Below, piece by piece: positions 41,209 through 49,883 of a stretch of 64,000 bases of DNA (positions are counted from its first letter, which is position 1; each line of letters opens with the position of its first letter). The notes under the pieces were generated by a model. The model did no database searches. It worked only from the letters and a program-made list of their open reading frames with translations, and had not been told where the DNA came from. The position numbers were made by a program, and so were the translations under genes. Source of the stretch: Bacillota bacterium (GTDB lineage Bacteria > Bacillota > Clostridia > Christensenellales > Aristaeellaceae); assembly GCA_023421395.1 (NCBI GenBank), contig JAEZTL010000047.1, positions 1 to 64,000 on the forward strand, in the 5' to 3' direction.

Positions 41209-42051
41209 ATGTACAAAATAGTGGAAAAGCGCAGGCTGAACGACGAGGTCACGCTGATGCGCGTCGAGGCGCCCTTCGCGGCGCGCCGCGCCAAGCCCGG
41301 CCAGTTCGTCATGCTGCGCGTCGACGAAAATGGCGAACGCATCCCGCTGACCATCGCGGGCTACGATCGCGAGGCTGGCACCGTTACGGTGATCTTCCAA
41401 AAAGTGGGCGCCACCACGCGCCTTTTGGATCAGCTGAACGAAGGCGAGAGCCTTCAGGATTTCGCGGGCCCGCTGGGCAAACCCTCTGAAACGGAAGGCT
41501 ATAAAAAGGCGGCGGTCATCGGCGGCGGCCTGGGCGTGGCCATCGCCTATCCCCAGGCCAAGGCGCTCCACGAAGCGGGCGTATCGGTGGATCTGATCGT
41601 GGGCTTCCGAAACGAGGGGCTCATCATCCTGAAGGACGAACTCGCCGCCGCCTGCGACGATCTGACCATCATGACCGACGACGGTTCCAACGGAAACAAA
41701 GGCTTCGTCACCCAGGCGCTCGAGCGGAAGCTGAAAGCGGGCGAGGCTTACGACGTGGTCATCGCGATCGGCCCGCTGATGATGATGAAGGCCGTCTCGG
41801 AGATGACCCGGCCCTACGGCATCAAGACCATCGTCAGCCTTAACTCCGTCATGATCGACGGCACCGGCATGTGCGGCGGCTGCCGCGTGATCGTGGGTGG
41901 AGAAACGAAATTCGCCTGCGTCGACGGGCCGGATTTCGACGGCCATGCGGTGGACTTTGATTCCGCCGTCACCCGCGGCAGGATGTACATGGATCAGGAA
42001 AAGCTGGCGAAGGAGACCCATCTCTGCCGCCTTACGGGGGATGTACGCTGA
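41209..42051 (+). CDS. nfnA: NfnA: NADH-dependent ferredoxin:NADP+ oxidoreductase small subunit (280 aa)
   Basis: FAD/NAD-binding ferredoxin reductase-like subunit: RIPLTIAGYD flavin loop, NAD-site GGGLGVAIAYPQAKAL and a C-terminal Cys motif GMCGGCRV...KFACVDGPDF that binds a [2Fe-2S] cluster. Also annotated as SudB/GltD-associated subunit in clostridia. AAGGAG precedes the ATG by 8 bases. It overlaps the large-subunit start by one base (TGATG). The Nfn complex couples NADH and reduced ferredoxin oxidation to NADP+ reduction by electron bifurcation. Confidence 0.9.
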   Translation: MYKIVEKRRLNDEVTLMRVEAPFAARRAKPGQFVMLRVDENGERIPLTIAGYDREAGTVTVIFQKVGATTRLLDQLNEGESLQDFAGPLGKPSETEGYKKAAVIGGGLGVAIAYPQAKALHEAGVSVDLIVGFRNEGLIILKDELAAACDDLTIMTDDGSNGNKGFVTQALERKLKAGEAYDVVIAIGPLMMMKAVSEMTRPYGIKTIVSLNSVMIDGTGMCGGCRVIVGGETKFACVDGPDFDGHAVDFDSAVTRGRMYMDQEKLAKETHLCRLTGDVR

Positions 42052-43454
42052 TGGCCAACATGCAAAAAAATAAAACCTCCATGCCCGAACAGGATCCCAA
42101 GGCCCGCGGCAAAAATTTTCAGGAGGTCGCGCTGGGCTACACCGATGAAATGGCCCGGCAGGAGGCCGAGCGGTGCCTCAACTGCAAAAACAAACCCTGC
42201 GTGAACGGCTGCCCCGTGGGGGTCAAGATCCCCGAGTTCATCTCCTGCGTGAAGGACGGGGATCTGGAGAAGTCCTACGAAATCCTTAGCGCCTGCAATG
42301 CGCTGCCCGCGGTGTGCGGCCGCGTCTGCCCGCAGGAGACCCAGTGCGAGCAGGTGTGCGTGCGCGGCATCAAAGGCGATCCGGTGGGCATCGGCCGCCT
42401 GGAGCGTTATGTGGCCGACTGGGCGATGATGAAGGGCAAGAAGCCGCCGGCGCCCGCGCCGGACAACGGTCACAAGGTGGCGGTGGTGGGCTCCGGCCCG
42501 GCCGGACTATCCTGCGCCGGCGCGCTGCGCGCGCTGGGCTACGACGTGACCATCTTCGAGGCGCTGCATACCCCCGGCGGCGTGTTGATGTACGGCATCC
42601 CCGAATTCCGCCTGCCCAAGGCGCTGGTACAGCGGGAGATCGACAATCTGCGCGATATGGGCGTCAAGATCCTGACCAACGTGATCGTGGGCCGCAGCAT
42701 CCTGCTGGACGAGCTTGTCGAGCAGGAGGGTTTTGAGGCTGTGTTCGTTGGCAGCGGCGCGGGGCTTCCGCGCTTCCAGGGCATCGAGGGCGAGGCGCTT
42801 TGCGGCGTGTACTCCGCCAACGAGTTCCTGACCCGCATCAACCTGATGAAGGCCTACGACTTCCCGAACCATCTGACGCCCGTCAGGGTGGGGAAAAAGG
42901 TGGCGGTGATCGGCGGCGGCAACGTGGCCATGGACGCGGCGAGAAGCGCGCTCCGGATGGGCGCGGAGAAGGTTTACATCGTCTACCGCCGCGGCGAGGC
43001 GGAGATGCCCGCCCGGGTGGAGGAGATCCATCACGCCAGGGAAGAGGGCATCGAGTTTCACCTGCTCACCAACCCCACCCGCATACTGAACGATGGCAAG
43101 GGCAACGTGGCTGGCATGGAGTGCGTGCGCATGACGCTGGGCGAGCCGGACGCCTCCGGGCGCCGCCGCCCGGTGCCGGAGAAGGGCAGCGAGTATACCA
43201 TGGACGTGGAGACGGTGGTCGTGGCCATCGGAAACTCCCCGAACCCGCTGATCGTGTCCACCACCGAAGGCCTCGCGGCCCAGAAGTGGGGCGGCATCGT
43301 GGTGGACGAGGCCTCCTGCAAGACTTCCAAGGAGGCCGTTTATGCCGGCGGGGACGCGGTCACCGGCGCGGCCACCGTGATCCTGGCGATGGGCGCGGGC
43401 AAGCAGGCCGCGGCCTCTATCGACGAGTATATCCGCGGCAAATCGGAGAAGTGA
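42051..43454 (+). CDS. nfnB: NfnB/GltA-like: ferredoxin:NADP+ oxidoreductase large subunit (467 aa)
   Basis: N-terminal Fe-S domain with Cys clusters CLNCKNKPCVNGCP and CGRVCPQETQCEQVC, then tandem Rossmann FAD (VAVVGSGPAGLSCAGAL) and NADPH (VAVIGGGNVAMDAARSAL) domains. This is the glutamate synthase small-subunit fold; the partner immediately upstream marks it as NfnB rather than GltD (no GltB nearby). A bidirectional-looking terminator follows at 43537. Confidence 0.9.
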   Translation: MANMQKNKTSMPEQDPKARGKNFQEVALGYTDEMARQEAERCLNCKNKPCVNGCPVGVKIPEFISCVKDGDLEKSYEILSACNALPAVCGRVCPQETQCEQVCVRGIKGDPVGIGRLERYVADWAMMKGKKPPAPAPDNGHKVAVVGSGPAGLSCAGALRALGYDVTIFEALHTPGGVLMYGIPEFRLPKALVQREIDNLRDMGVKILTNVIVGRSILLDELVEQEGFEAVFVGSGAGLPRFQGIEGEALCGVYSANEFLTRINLMKAYDFPNHLTPVRVGKKVAVIGGGNVAMDAARSALRMGAEKVYIVYRRGEAEMPARVEEIHHAREEGIEFHLLTNPTRILNDGKGNVAGMECVRMTLGEPDASGRRRPVPEKGSEYTMDVETVVVAIGNSPNPLIVSTTEGLAAQKWGGIVVDEASCKTSKEAVYAGGDAVTGAATVILAMGAGKQAAASIDEYIRGKSEK

Positions 43455-43536
43455 TGAGCGGCGCGCCCCGGTTCCGCCCCGCCAAAGCGCCCGGGACCCT
43501 TTAGAATCCCCGTATACGGATCATTGGAGAAATGAT

Positions 43537-43567
43537 AAAACCGCCCCGCGCAGCGCGGGGCGGTTTT
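43537..43567 (+). terminator. Intrinsic terminator after nfnB
   Basis: 14-bp stem AAAACCGCCCCGCG/CGCGGGGCGGTTTT (43537-43550 with 43554-43567), loop CAG; the T-rich side ends the stem. Confidence 0.93.
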
Positions 43568-43728
43568 GTGGTTTTGGGCCTTATGGGTTTGAAGCCGCGT
43601 CCACGCGCTTCATCAAATCCGGCGTACATACCGCCGGATTCATCTTTCCTCCAAAGGTCGAAGCCCGGCCGGCGGGCAGCAGGCCCGTTCCCATCGCAAA
43701 AGAAAGCCGCGCAGGCGGATTTCCTCTG

Positions 43729-44337
43729 CTACAAGTTCAGCTGGCGTATGAATTCACTCATCAGCGCGTTGACAATGGAAACCGCCGCGCTGGTGCCGCC
43801 GCGCTTTCCGCGCACGACGATCGCGGGCAGGTCGCTCTCCCAGATGCGCTCTTTAAGCTGTACCACGCTGGCAAAGCCGGTGGGGGCGGCCAACACCATG
43901 AGATCGTTCAACCCCTCCGTCTGATGGCGTCGGAGCAGTCGATCAAGCGCTGTGGGCGCGCTGCCAACCACGATCAGCTTTGCGCCCGGCTGAGACAGCG
44001 CAAAGTCCAGCGCCACTTCGGCGCGGGTGGTGCGGCGCTGTTCCGCCAGCGCCAGTACCTGCGGATCGTCGATGTAGCAGATTGTCGAAACGCCCAGCCT
44101 GCGGGCGTTCTGCTTATCGATATCGGAGAGCGCAAGCGCCGTGTCGGCGATAATCTGGCCTCCGGTCATCATCACGCGGCGGACCAATGTCAATGCGGTC
44201 GGGCTGAAGTGTATTCCCTGCGCCAGCGCCTCGTCGCCCGTTTCGGCCTTGACATGCTCCATAATCGCCGCCATCTCACTGGTGACGTAGGGCATCGCCG
44301 TATTGTGCCGGGCTTTCAGCGCCGATTTTCTCTGCAT
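43729..44337 (-). CDS. Precorrin-8X/cobalt-precorrin-8 methylmutase-like protein, solitary (202 aa)
   Basis: CbiC/CobH family: VVGSAPTALDRLL (family GNAPTAL), AAPTGFASVVQLKE (family GxPVGFVGAAESKE) and the closing VRGKRGGTSAAVSIVNAL are clear. A His in the N-terminal MEHV could be the catalytic His; the segment to the FSP motif is about three residues longer than in CobH. In the pathway the enzyme rearranges a methyl group to give hydrogenobyrinate-type corrin. No other cobalamin gene is nearby. ATG 44337 has AGGAAGG 9 bases upstream. The 5' leader is long and structured. Confidence 0.8.
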   Translation of the reverse strand: MQRKSALKARHNTAMPYVTSEMAAIMEHVKAETGDEALAQGIHFSPTALTLVRRVMMTGGQIIADTALALSDIDKQNARRLGVSTICYIDDPQVLALAEQRRTTRAEVALDFALSQPGAKLIVVGSAPTALDRLLRRHQTEGLNDLMVLAAPTGFASVVQLKERIWESDLPAIVVRGKRGGTSAAVSIVNALMSEFIRQLNL

Positions 44338-44482
44338 GTGCGCGTACCTTCCTTGCGTGACAAGTGTGGGAATCCATGGAAAACGAAGTCGGAGATGTGG
44401 CCTGGACCGACACATTCAATGCCAAGACAGCCAGAATAATTCTTTTGGTCAACATTGTGTATCTTCGGGCGCATCAAATCCA

Positions 44483-44537
44483 TTGTCGCGCCGAGCGCCT
44501 TTGAAGGATCATTCAAAGGTTGCGCCAGACGCGACAA
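44483..44537 (-). promoter_or_regulatory. Structured RNA element in the cbiC leader
   Basis: Minus strand: TTGTCGCG and CGCGACAA close an element that encloses CCTTTGAA/TTCAAAGG with a 6-base loop. It lies about 20 bases after the predicted transcription start and 145 bases before the ATG. No T run follows, so it is not a terminator. I could not match it to cobalamin or other known riboswitch consensus. The whole 44338-44659 gap has no credible gene and is AT-richer than its neighbours; it also has a short dyad AGAATTATTCT at about 44433-44443. Confidence 0.55.
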
Positions 44538-44563
44538 CGTATTCATTCGTTTTCCGCAATTTG

Positions 44564-44593
44564 ATTTTAGCAAAATGAAGCGGCCGTTGTCAA
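44564..44593 (-). promoter_or_regulatory. Promoter of the cbiC-like gene
   Basis: Minus-strand TTGACA (44588-44593), 18-base spacer, extended -10 TGCTAAAAT with TAAAAT at 44564-44569. It implies a 5' leader of about 220 bases. Confidence 0.75.
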
Positions 44594-44659
44594 GTCAACA
44601 CATCATTGCAGAGAAAATTGCGCTAAAACATAACTTAATGGTAATAATACCGGCGGATC

Positions 44660-47266
44660 TTACGAAACGGATATCGTAAAATCATCACCAGAGGCGTCGA
44701 CGGTCAGGTGGCTGCGGAGCGGCGCCTGATCTGCGATGATCATGCGGCTGATGGGCGTCTCCACACGGCGCTGCAGCATGCGCTTGAGGGGCCGGGCGCC
44801 GAACACCGGGTCGTACCCGATTTCGGCAATCAGCGCCTTGGCAGCAGGGGTAAGGGAGACCGTCAGCTGGCGTTCGGCCAGACGCTGGTTGAGCTCGGCC
44901 ACCATCAGGTCGATGATCTTGCCGATCTCGTCCCGGGTCAGCGGCTTGTAGAACACGATTTCGTCCAGACGGTTCAGGAACTCCGGGCGGAACTGGGTTT
45001 TCAAAAGCCGCTCCACGGCCTCTCGGGCTTCCTTCGTGATCTGGCCCTCGCGGTCGATCCCCTCCAGGATATAATTGGAACCCAGGTTCGAGGTCAGAAT
45101 GATGATGGTATTCTTGAAGTCCACCGTGCGGCCCTGGGAATCGGTGATACGGCCGTCGTCCAGCACCTGCAGGAGAATGTTGAAAACGTCCGGATGCGCC
45201 TTTTCCACCTCGTCGAACAGCACCACGCAGTAGGGCTTGCGCCGGACCGCCTCGGTCAGCTGGCCGCCTTCCTCATAGCCCACATATCCCGGAGGCGCTC
45301 CGACGAGGCGCGACACGGAAAACTTCTCCATGTATTCGCTCATGTCGATGCGCACCAGGTTGTGTTCGTCGTCAAACAGCGCCTGCGCGAGGGCCTTGGC
45401 GAGTTCCGTCTTGCCCACGCCGGTGGGGCCCAGGAACAGGAATGAGCCGATGGGCTTGTCTGGGTCCGCGATGCCGGCGCGGGAGCGGAGGATCGCCTGG
45501 CTGACCAGCGTCACCGCCTCGTCCTGGCCGATCACCCGCTGGTGCAGGATTTCCTCCAGCCGGAGTAGCTTCTCCCGCTCGCCTTCCATCAGTTTTGCCA
45601 CCGGGATGCCCGTCCAGCGGGCCACGATGCGGGCGATCTCGTCCTCGGTCACCTTGTCGCGGAGCAGGGTGGGCGCGGCGTCTTTGTTTTTCTCGGCCAG
45701 CGCCTCCTCTTCCTCCAGCTGTTTGGTCAGCTGCGGCAGTTTGCCGTATTTCAGTTCCGCGGCCTTGTTCAGGTCGTACTGGCGCTGGGCCAATTCGATC
45801 TCCGCGTTGACCTTTTCAATTTCTTCGCGAATCTTCTGTACGCTGCCGATGGCGCCCTTCTCCCGTTCCCAGCGAACCTTCATCTCCTTGAACCGCTCGC
45901 GCATGTCGGCGAGCTCCTTCTGGATCTCGGCCAGGTGCTCTTTCGCCAGCGCGCCGGTTTCCTTTTTGAGGGCGGCCTCTTCAATTTCATGCTGCATGAT
46001 CTTGCGGGAGATTTCGTCCAGCTCCGAGGGCATGGAGTCGATCTCGGTGCGGATCATCGCGCAGGCCTCGTCCACAAGGTCGATGGCCTTGTCAGGCAGG
46101 AAGCGGTCGGTCACGTAGCGGTTCGACAGCGTGGCCGCGGCGATCAGCGCCTGATCGGTGATCTTGACGCCGTGGAATACCTCGTAGCGCTCCTTGAGGC
46201 CCCTGAGGATGGAGATGGTGTCCTCCACCGTGGGCTCGCCCACCACCACCGGCTGGAAGCGCCGCTCGAGGGCCGCGTCCTTTTCGATGTACTTGCGGTA
46301 CTCGTCCAGCGTCGTCGCGCCGATACAGTGCAATTCGCCCCGGGCCAGCATAGGCTTCAAAAGATTGCCCGCGTCCATGGAGCCCTCGGTTTTGCCCGCG
46401 CCGACAATCAGATGCAATTCGTCGATGAACAGGATGATCTTGCCTTCGGACTTTTTGATCTCCGCCAGTACGGCCTTGAGCCGCTCCTCAAATTCACCGC
46501 GGAACTTGGCGCCCGCGATCAGCGCGCCCATGTCCAGCGAGAAGATCTGCCGGTCCTTCAGGGAATCAGGCACGTCGCCCCGCACGATGCGTTGGGCGAG
46601 CCCTTCCGCGATGGCGGTCTTGCCCACGCCGGGTTCGCCGATCAGAACCGGGTTGTTCTTGGTCTTTCGGGACAGGATGCGCACGACGTTTCGAATCTCG
46701 CTGTCGCGGCCGATCACCGGGTCCAGCTTCTGCTTGCGGGCCAGGTCCACCAGGTCCTGGCCGTATTTCTTCAGCGCGTCGTAGGTGGCCTCGGGCGCGT
46801 CGCTGGTGACCCGCTGACCGCCTCGGACGCCCTGCAGCGCGGTGAGCAGCACGTCTTTGCGGAGATTGAACCGCTGAAACAGCTGCTTCATCGATGGGGA
46901 GGCGGTGTCCATCAGCGCCAGCAGGATGTGCTCCACCGACACATATTCGTCGGTCATGCGCTCGGCCGTCTGCTCCGCCTCCACCAATGTCCTGTCCAGG
47001 TCCTGGGAGACATATACGGTACCTTGGGCCCTTCCGCCGCCGCTGACTTTCGGAATGCGCGCGATCAACTGTTCGCAGGCCTGGATGACCTGCGACGGAT
47101 CGGCGTTCAGCTTCTTCAGAAGCTCCGGGATGAGTCCGCCCTCCTGATCCGTCAGCGCATACAAAAGGTGGGGCTGATCCACCTGCTGATTCTGGTATTG
47201 GATGGCGATATTCTGCGCCTGCTGGATCGCCTCTAGCGATTTTTGCGTGAATTTCTGTGCGTTCAT
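44660..47266 (-). CDS. clpB: ATP-dependent disaggregase ClpB (868 aa)
   Basis: Hexameric AAA+ chaperone. Clp-N repeat domain (1-145), first AAA module (Walker A GEPGVGKTA near 205), middle coiled-coil domain (about 400-525), second AAA module (GPTGVGKTE near 605) and the family segment GAPPGYVGYEEGGQLTEAVRR. No ClpP-binding loop is expected in ClpB. AAAGGGGG precedes the ATG. The promoter region carries CtsR-like heptamer repeats, so heat-shock control is likely. Confidence 0.98.
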   Translation of the reverse strand: MNAQKFTQKSLEAIQQAQNIAIQYQNQQVDQPHLLYALTDQEGGLIPELLKKLNADPSQVIQACEQLIARIPKVSGGGRAQGTVYVSQDLDRTLVEAEQTAERMTDEYVSVEHILLALMDTASPSMKQLFQRFNLRKDVLLTALQGVRGGQRVTSDAPEATYDALKKYGQDLVDLARKQKLDPVIGRDSEIRNVVRILSRKTKNNPVLIGEPGVGKTAIAEGLAQRIVRGDVPDSLKDRQIFSLDMGALIAGAKFRGEFEERLKAVLAEIKKSEGKIILFIDELHLIVGAGKTEGSMDAGNLLKPMLARGELHCIGATTLDEYRKYIEKDAALERRFQPVVVGEPTVEDTISILRGLKERYEVFHGVKITDQALIAAATLSNRYVTDRFLPDKAIDLVDEACAMIRTEIDSMPSELDEISRKIMQHEIEEAALKKETGALAKEHLAEIQKELADMRERFKEMKVRWEREKGAIGSVQKIREEIEKVNAEIELAQRQYDLNKAAELKYGKLPQLTKQLEEEEALAEKNKDAAPTLLRDKVTEDEIARIVARWTGIPVAKLMEGEREKLLRLEEILHQRVIGQDEAVTLVSQAILRSRAGIADPDKPIGSFLFLGPTGVGKTELAKALAQALFDDEHNLVRIDMSEYMEKFSVSRLVGAPPGYVGYEEGGQLTEAVRRKPYCVVLFDEVEKAHPDVFNILLQVLDDGRITDSQGRTVDFKNTIIILTSNLGSNYILEGIDREGQITKEAREAVERLLKTQFRPEFLNRLDEIVFYKPLTRDEIGKIIDLMVAELNQRLAERQLTVSLTPAAKALIAEIGYDPVFGARPLKRMLQRRVETPISRMIIADQAPLRSHLTVDASGDDFTISVS

Positions 47267-47290
47267 GGGAGAACCCCCTTTATTCCGAAA

Positions 47291-47337
47291 ACTGATCTAC
47301 TTTGACCATTATAGGCACTTGGACAGGAAAAGTCAAA
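47291..47337. promoter_or_regulatory. Two CtsR-like operators flanking the clpB -10 box
   Basis: Known CtsR consensus: tandem heptamers GGTCAAA-NAN-RGTCAAA. On the plus strand 47321-47337 reads GGACAGG-AAA-AGTCAAA (12 of 15 defined positions), overlapping the -35 box. On the minus strand 47291-47307 reads GGTCAAA-GTA-GATCAGT (11 of 15), just below the -10 box. This would give CtsR repression of clpB, relieved by heat. Assigned by eye. Confidence 0.6.
47308..47336 (-). promoter_or_regulatory. Promoter of clpB
   Basis: Minus-strand TTGACT (47331-47336), 17-base spacer, TATAAT (47308-47313). Confidence 0.9.
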
Positions 47338-47431
47338 TTACGTTTGCGTTATTTCACACGATTCTTCGCCGAAAATCCGTACGTTTCATGCCGGGATTCG
47401 ATGAATTTTCCGGAAAAATGCGGCTGGGGGG

Positions 47432-47460
47432 TTGAACGCCGGCCCAAAAGAAGGTATAGT
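47432..47460 (+). promoter_or_regulatory. Promoter of glyA
   Basis: TTGAAC (47432-47437), 17-base spacer, TATAGT (47455-47460). A GAAGGGC/GCCCTTC hairpin (47462-47485) sits at the start of the transcript. Confidence 0.82.
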
Positions 47461-47507
47461 GGAAGGGCACGAATTTGAGCCCTTCTGAGAGTATGGAGGA
47501 ATGCGCC

Positions 47508-48761
47508 ATGATCGATTTTCGCACCATCCGCGCGGCCGATCCGGAGACGGCCGAGGCCATGCAGCTGGAACTGAACCGTCAGCGTCAGCATATTGAGCTG
47601 ATCGCGTCGGAAAACTTCGTCAGCCCGGCGGTTCTGGCCGCGATGGGATCGCACCTGACCAACAAATACGCGGAAGGTTACCCCGGCAAGCGCTACTATG
47701 GCGGCTGCGAGTGCGTGGACATCGTCGAAAACCTGGCCCGCGACCGGGCCTGCAGGCTCTTTGGCGCCGACCACGCAAACGTGCAGCCCCACTCGGGCGC
47801 GCAGGCGAATCTGGCGGTCTACTTTGCGCTGCTTGAACCCGGCGATACGGTGCTGGGCATGAATCTGTCCCACGGCGGGCACCTGACCCACGGAAGCCCC
47901 GTCAACATGAGCGGCAAGCTGTACAATTTTGTGCCCTACGGCGTCCGGGAGGGCGACGAGGTGATCGACTACGACGCGCTGAAAAATCAGGCGCTCGAGG
48001 TCAAGCCCAAAATGATCGTCGCCGGCGCCAGCGCCTATCCCCGCGCCATCGACTTTAAAGCCTTCCGGGAGATCGCCGACGCTTCGGGCGCGCTTCTGAT
48101 GGTGGATATGGCCCACATCGCGGGCCTCGTGGCCGCGGGGGAGCACATGAGCCCCGTGCCCTACGCCGACATCGTGACCACCACCACCCACAAGACGCTG
48201 CGCGGCCCCCGCGGCGGCATGATCCTCTGCCGCGAGCCCTATGCGAAGGCCATCGACAAGGCCATCTTCCCCGGCACCCAGGGTGGCCCGCTGATGCACA
48301 TCATCGCCGCCAAGTCGGTCTGCTTCAAGGAAGCGGCGGGGGAGGACTTCAAGGCTTATCAGCACCAGATCGTGCTGAACGCGCGCGCGCTGGCCGCGGC
48401 GCTGACGGCGAAGGGCCTGCGCCTCGTATCCGGGGGCACGGACAACCACATGATGCTTCTCAACCTCACCGGCACCGGCCGCACGGGCAAGGAGCTGGAG
48501 AACCTGCTGGTGCGCGCCAACGTGACCGTCAACAAAAACACCGTTCCCTTTGAGACCCTCAGCCCCTTCGTCACCAGCGGCATCCGCGTGGGTACCCCCG
48601 CCGTCACCAGCCGCGGCATGAGGGAGCCGGAAATGGAGAAGATCGCCGGTTTTATCGCGCTGCTGGCCGAAAAGGGCGAGGAGGCCATCCCCGGGGTCAA
48701 AGAAGAGGTCATCGCGCTGTGCGAAAGGTTCCCGCTGTACGAGGGGGACATCGTCGACTGA
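47508..48761 (+). CDS. glyA: Serine hydroxymethyltransferase (417 aa)
   Basis: PLP enzyme interconverting serine and glycine with tetrahydrofolate. LIASENFVSPAVL and KYAEGYPGKRYYGGCE near the N-terminus, PLP Lys in TTTTHKTLRGPRGG and the conserved GGTDNHMMLLNL are all present. GGAGGA lies about 8 bases before ATG 47508. Standard length. Provides one-carbon units; folC is further along the window. Confidence 0.99.
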   Translation: MIDFRTIRAADPETAEAMQLELNRQRQHIELIASENFVSPAVLAAMGSHLTNKYAEGYPGKRYYGGCECVDIVENLARDRACRLFGADHANVQPHSGAQANLAVYFALLEPGDTVLGMNLSHGGHLTHGSPVNMSGKLYNFVPYGVREGDEVIDYDALKNQALEVKPKMIVAGASAYPRAIDFKAFREIADASGALLMVDMAHIAGLVAAGEHMSPVPYADIVTTTTHKTLRGPRGGMILCREPYAKAIDKAIFPGTQGGPLMHIIAAKSVCFKEAAGEDFKAYQHQIVLNARALAAALTAKGLRLVSGGTDNHMMLLNLTGTGRTGKELENLLVRANVTVNKNTVPFETLSPFVTSGIRVGTPAVTSRGMREPEMEKIAGFIALLAEKGEEAIPGVKEEVIALCERFPLYEGDIVD

Positions 48762-48788
48762 AGCGCGGGGACGGCATGCGCATTAAAG

Positions 48789-48833
48789 GAGCATGGTTTG
48801 GGCAAATGCCCTCGCCATGCTCTTTCTCTTTTC
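48789..48833. terminator. Bidirectional terminator between glyA and ansA
   Basis: Stem GAGCATGG/CCATGCTC (48789-48796 with 48815-48822) enclosing GGGC-AAAT-GCCC, followed by TTTCTCTTTTC on the plus strand; the minus side has TTTAA. Confidence 0.88.
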
Positions 48834-48853
48834 TCCTCACGCTTCGGAACCCG

Positions 48854-49846
48854 CTACGGCAGCGTGACCTCTCCGGCGTAGTTGGTGGCGAACATCCGGC
48901 GCACTTCGTTTAGATCGCCGGTCTGCCCCAGCGCCCACTTGAGCTTGGTGACCGCCGCCTCGGTGGTCATGTCATAGCACTGAATCACGCCGGCGTCGAG
49001 GGCCTTTCGCCCCGTCTGGTACAGCGAGAAATCACTTCGCTCGTAGAGGCATTGGCTCGAAACCGCCACCGCCATGCCGCCCTTCACAAGCATTTCCAGC
49101 GGCTCCACCAGGTTCCGGCGGATGAAGTGCAGCCCGCCCGCACCGAAAGCTTCGATGACCACGCCGCGGTAATGCATCGCGCCGAGGCCAGTCAAAAACT
49201 CCGGCTGGAAGCCGGGCGTCAGCTTCAGGAGGAACACGTCGTTACACAGATCGCTCTTCAACCCAAAGGGCCCCGTTTGTCGGGGAATCAGATCCCGCCG
49301 GAGGGTGAGGCCCTCGCCGTCCACCACGCCCACCGGCGGCATGTTGACGCTCTCAAAGGCGCGAAAGCCGGTGGTGCGTACCTTGACCGCGCGGCAGCCC
49401 AGCATGATCAGCCGGTCGAAGGCGATAAATACGCCCGGCGCACCGGACGCCGCCATCGCGAACGCGCAGCGAAGGTTTTCCACCGCGTCGGTCAGCGGGT
49501 GAGAGGCGGGCAATTGCGAGCCGGTCAGGACCACCGGTACGCTGAGCCCCCGAAGCATGAAGGAAAGCGCCGAGGCGGTATAGGCCATGGTATCGGTGCC
49601 GTGGGTGATGACAACCCCTTCGTAGAGGGCGGAACGCTCGAACACGCAGCGCGCGATCTCGCGCCACTCCTCCGGCTGCATGTTGGCGCTGTCCATGCTG
49701 AATAGCGGAACGTGCTCGATTTGGTAGCGCCCGCCCAGCATACGGAGCGCCTGCGGCAGCGCGCCGCCGCGCTCGTCCGGCGCCAACCCCTCCGGGGTGG
49801 TAACGGCGGCAATCGTACCGCCGGTGGTGATCAGAAGGATTTTCAT
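48854..49846 (-). CDS. ansA: L-asparaginase, type I cytosolic (330 aa)
   Basis: Hydrolyses asparagine to aspartate and ammonia. Both catalytic threonine motifs are present: ILLITTGGTIAAV at the N-terminus and EGVVITHGTDTMAYTASAL. No signal peptide, which fits the cytosolic type I. The ATG at 49846 begins the family sequence, but the ribosome site is weak (GGACGG); translation may depend on coupling to the upstream membrane-protein gene ending at 49884. Confidence 0.94.
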   Translation of the reverse strand: MKILLITTGGTIAAVTTPEGLAPDERGGALPQALRMLGGRYQIEHVPLFSMDSANMQPEEWREIARCVFERSALYEGVVITHGTDTMAYTASALSFMLRGLSVPVVLTGSQLPASHPLTDAVENLRCAFAMAASGAPGVFIAFDRLIMLGCRAVKVRTTGFRAFESVNMPPVGVVDGEGLTLRRDLIPRQTGPFGLKSDLCNDVFLLKLTPGFQPEFLTGLGAMHYRGVVIEAFGAGGLHFIRRNLVEPLEMLVKGGMAVAVSSQCLYERSDFSLYQTGRKALDAGVIQCYDMTTEAAVTKLKWALGQTGDLNEVRRMFATNYAGEVTLP

Positions 49847-49883
49847 TGGTTCAACCGTCCGTTCGAATAGGATGGCCTTTGGC

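Noticed and set aside
44316..44573. 85-codon ORF in the cbiC leader
   Set aside because: No ribosome site, unlike all neighbouring genes, and it overlaps the structured leader and the real cbiC start.
44338..44590. Cobalamin riboswitch upstream of the cbiC-like gene
   Set aside because: Expected from the gene, but the B12-box and other conserved blocks could not be found.
47432..47507. Folate or glycine riboswitch before glyA
   Set aside because: The leader after the promoter is about 40 bases with a single small hairpin; too short.
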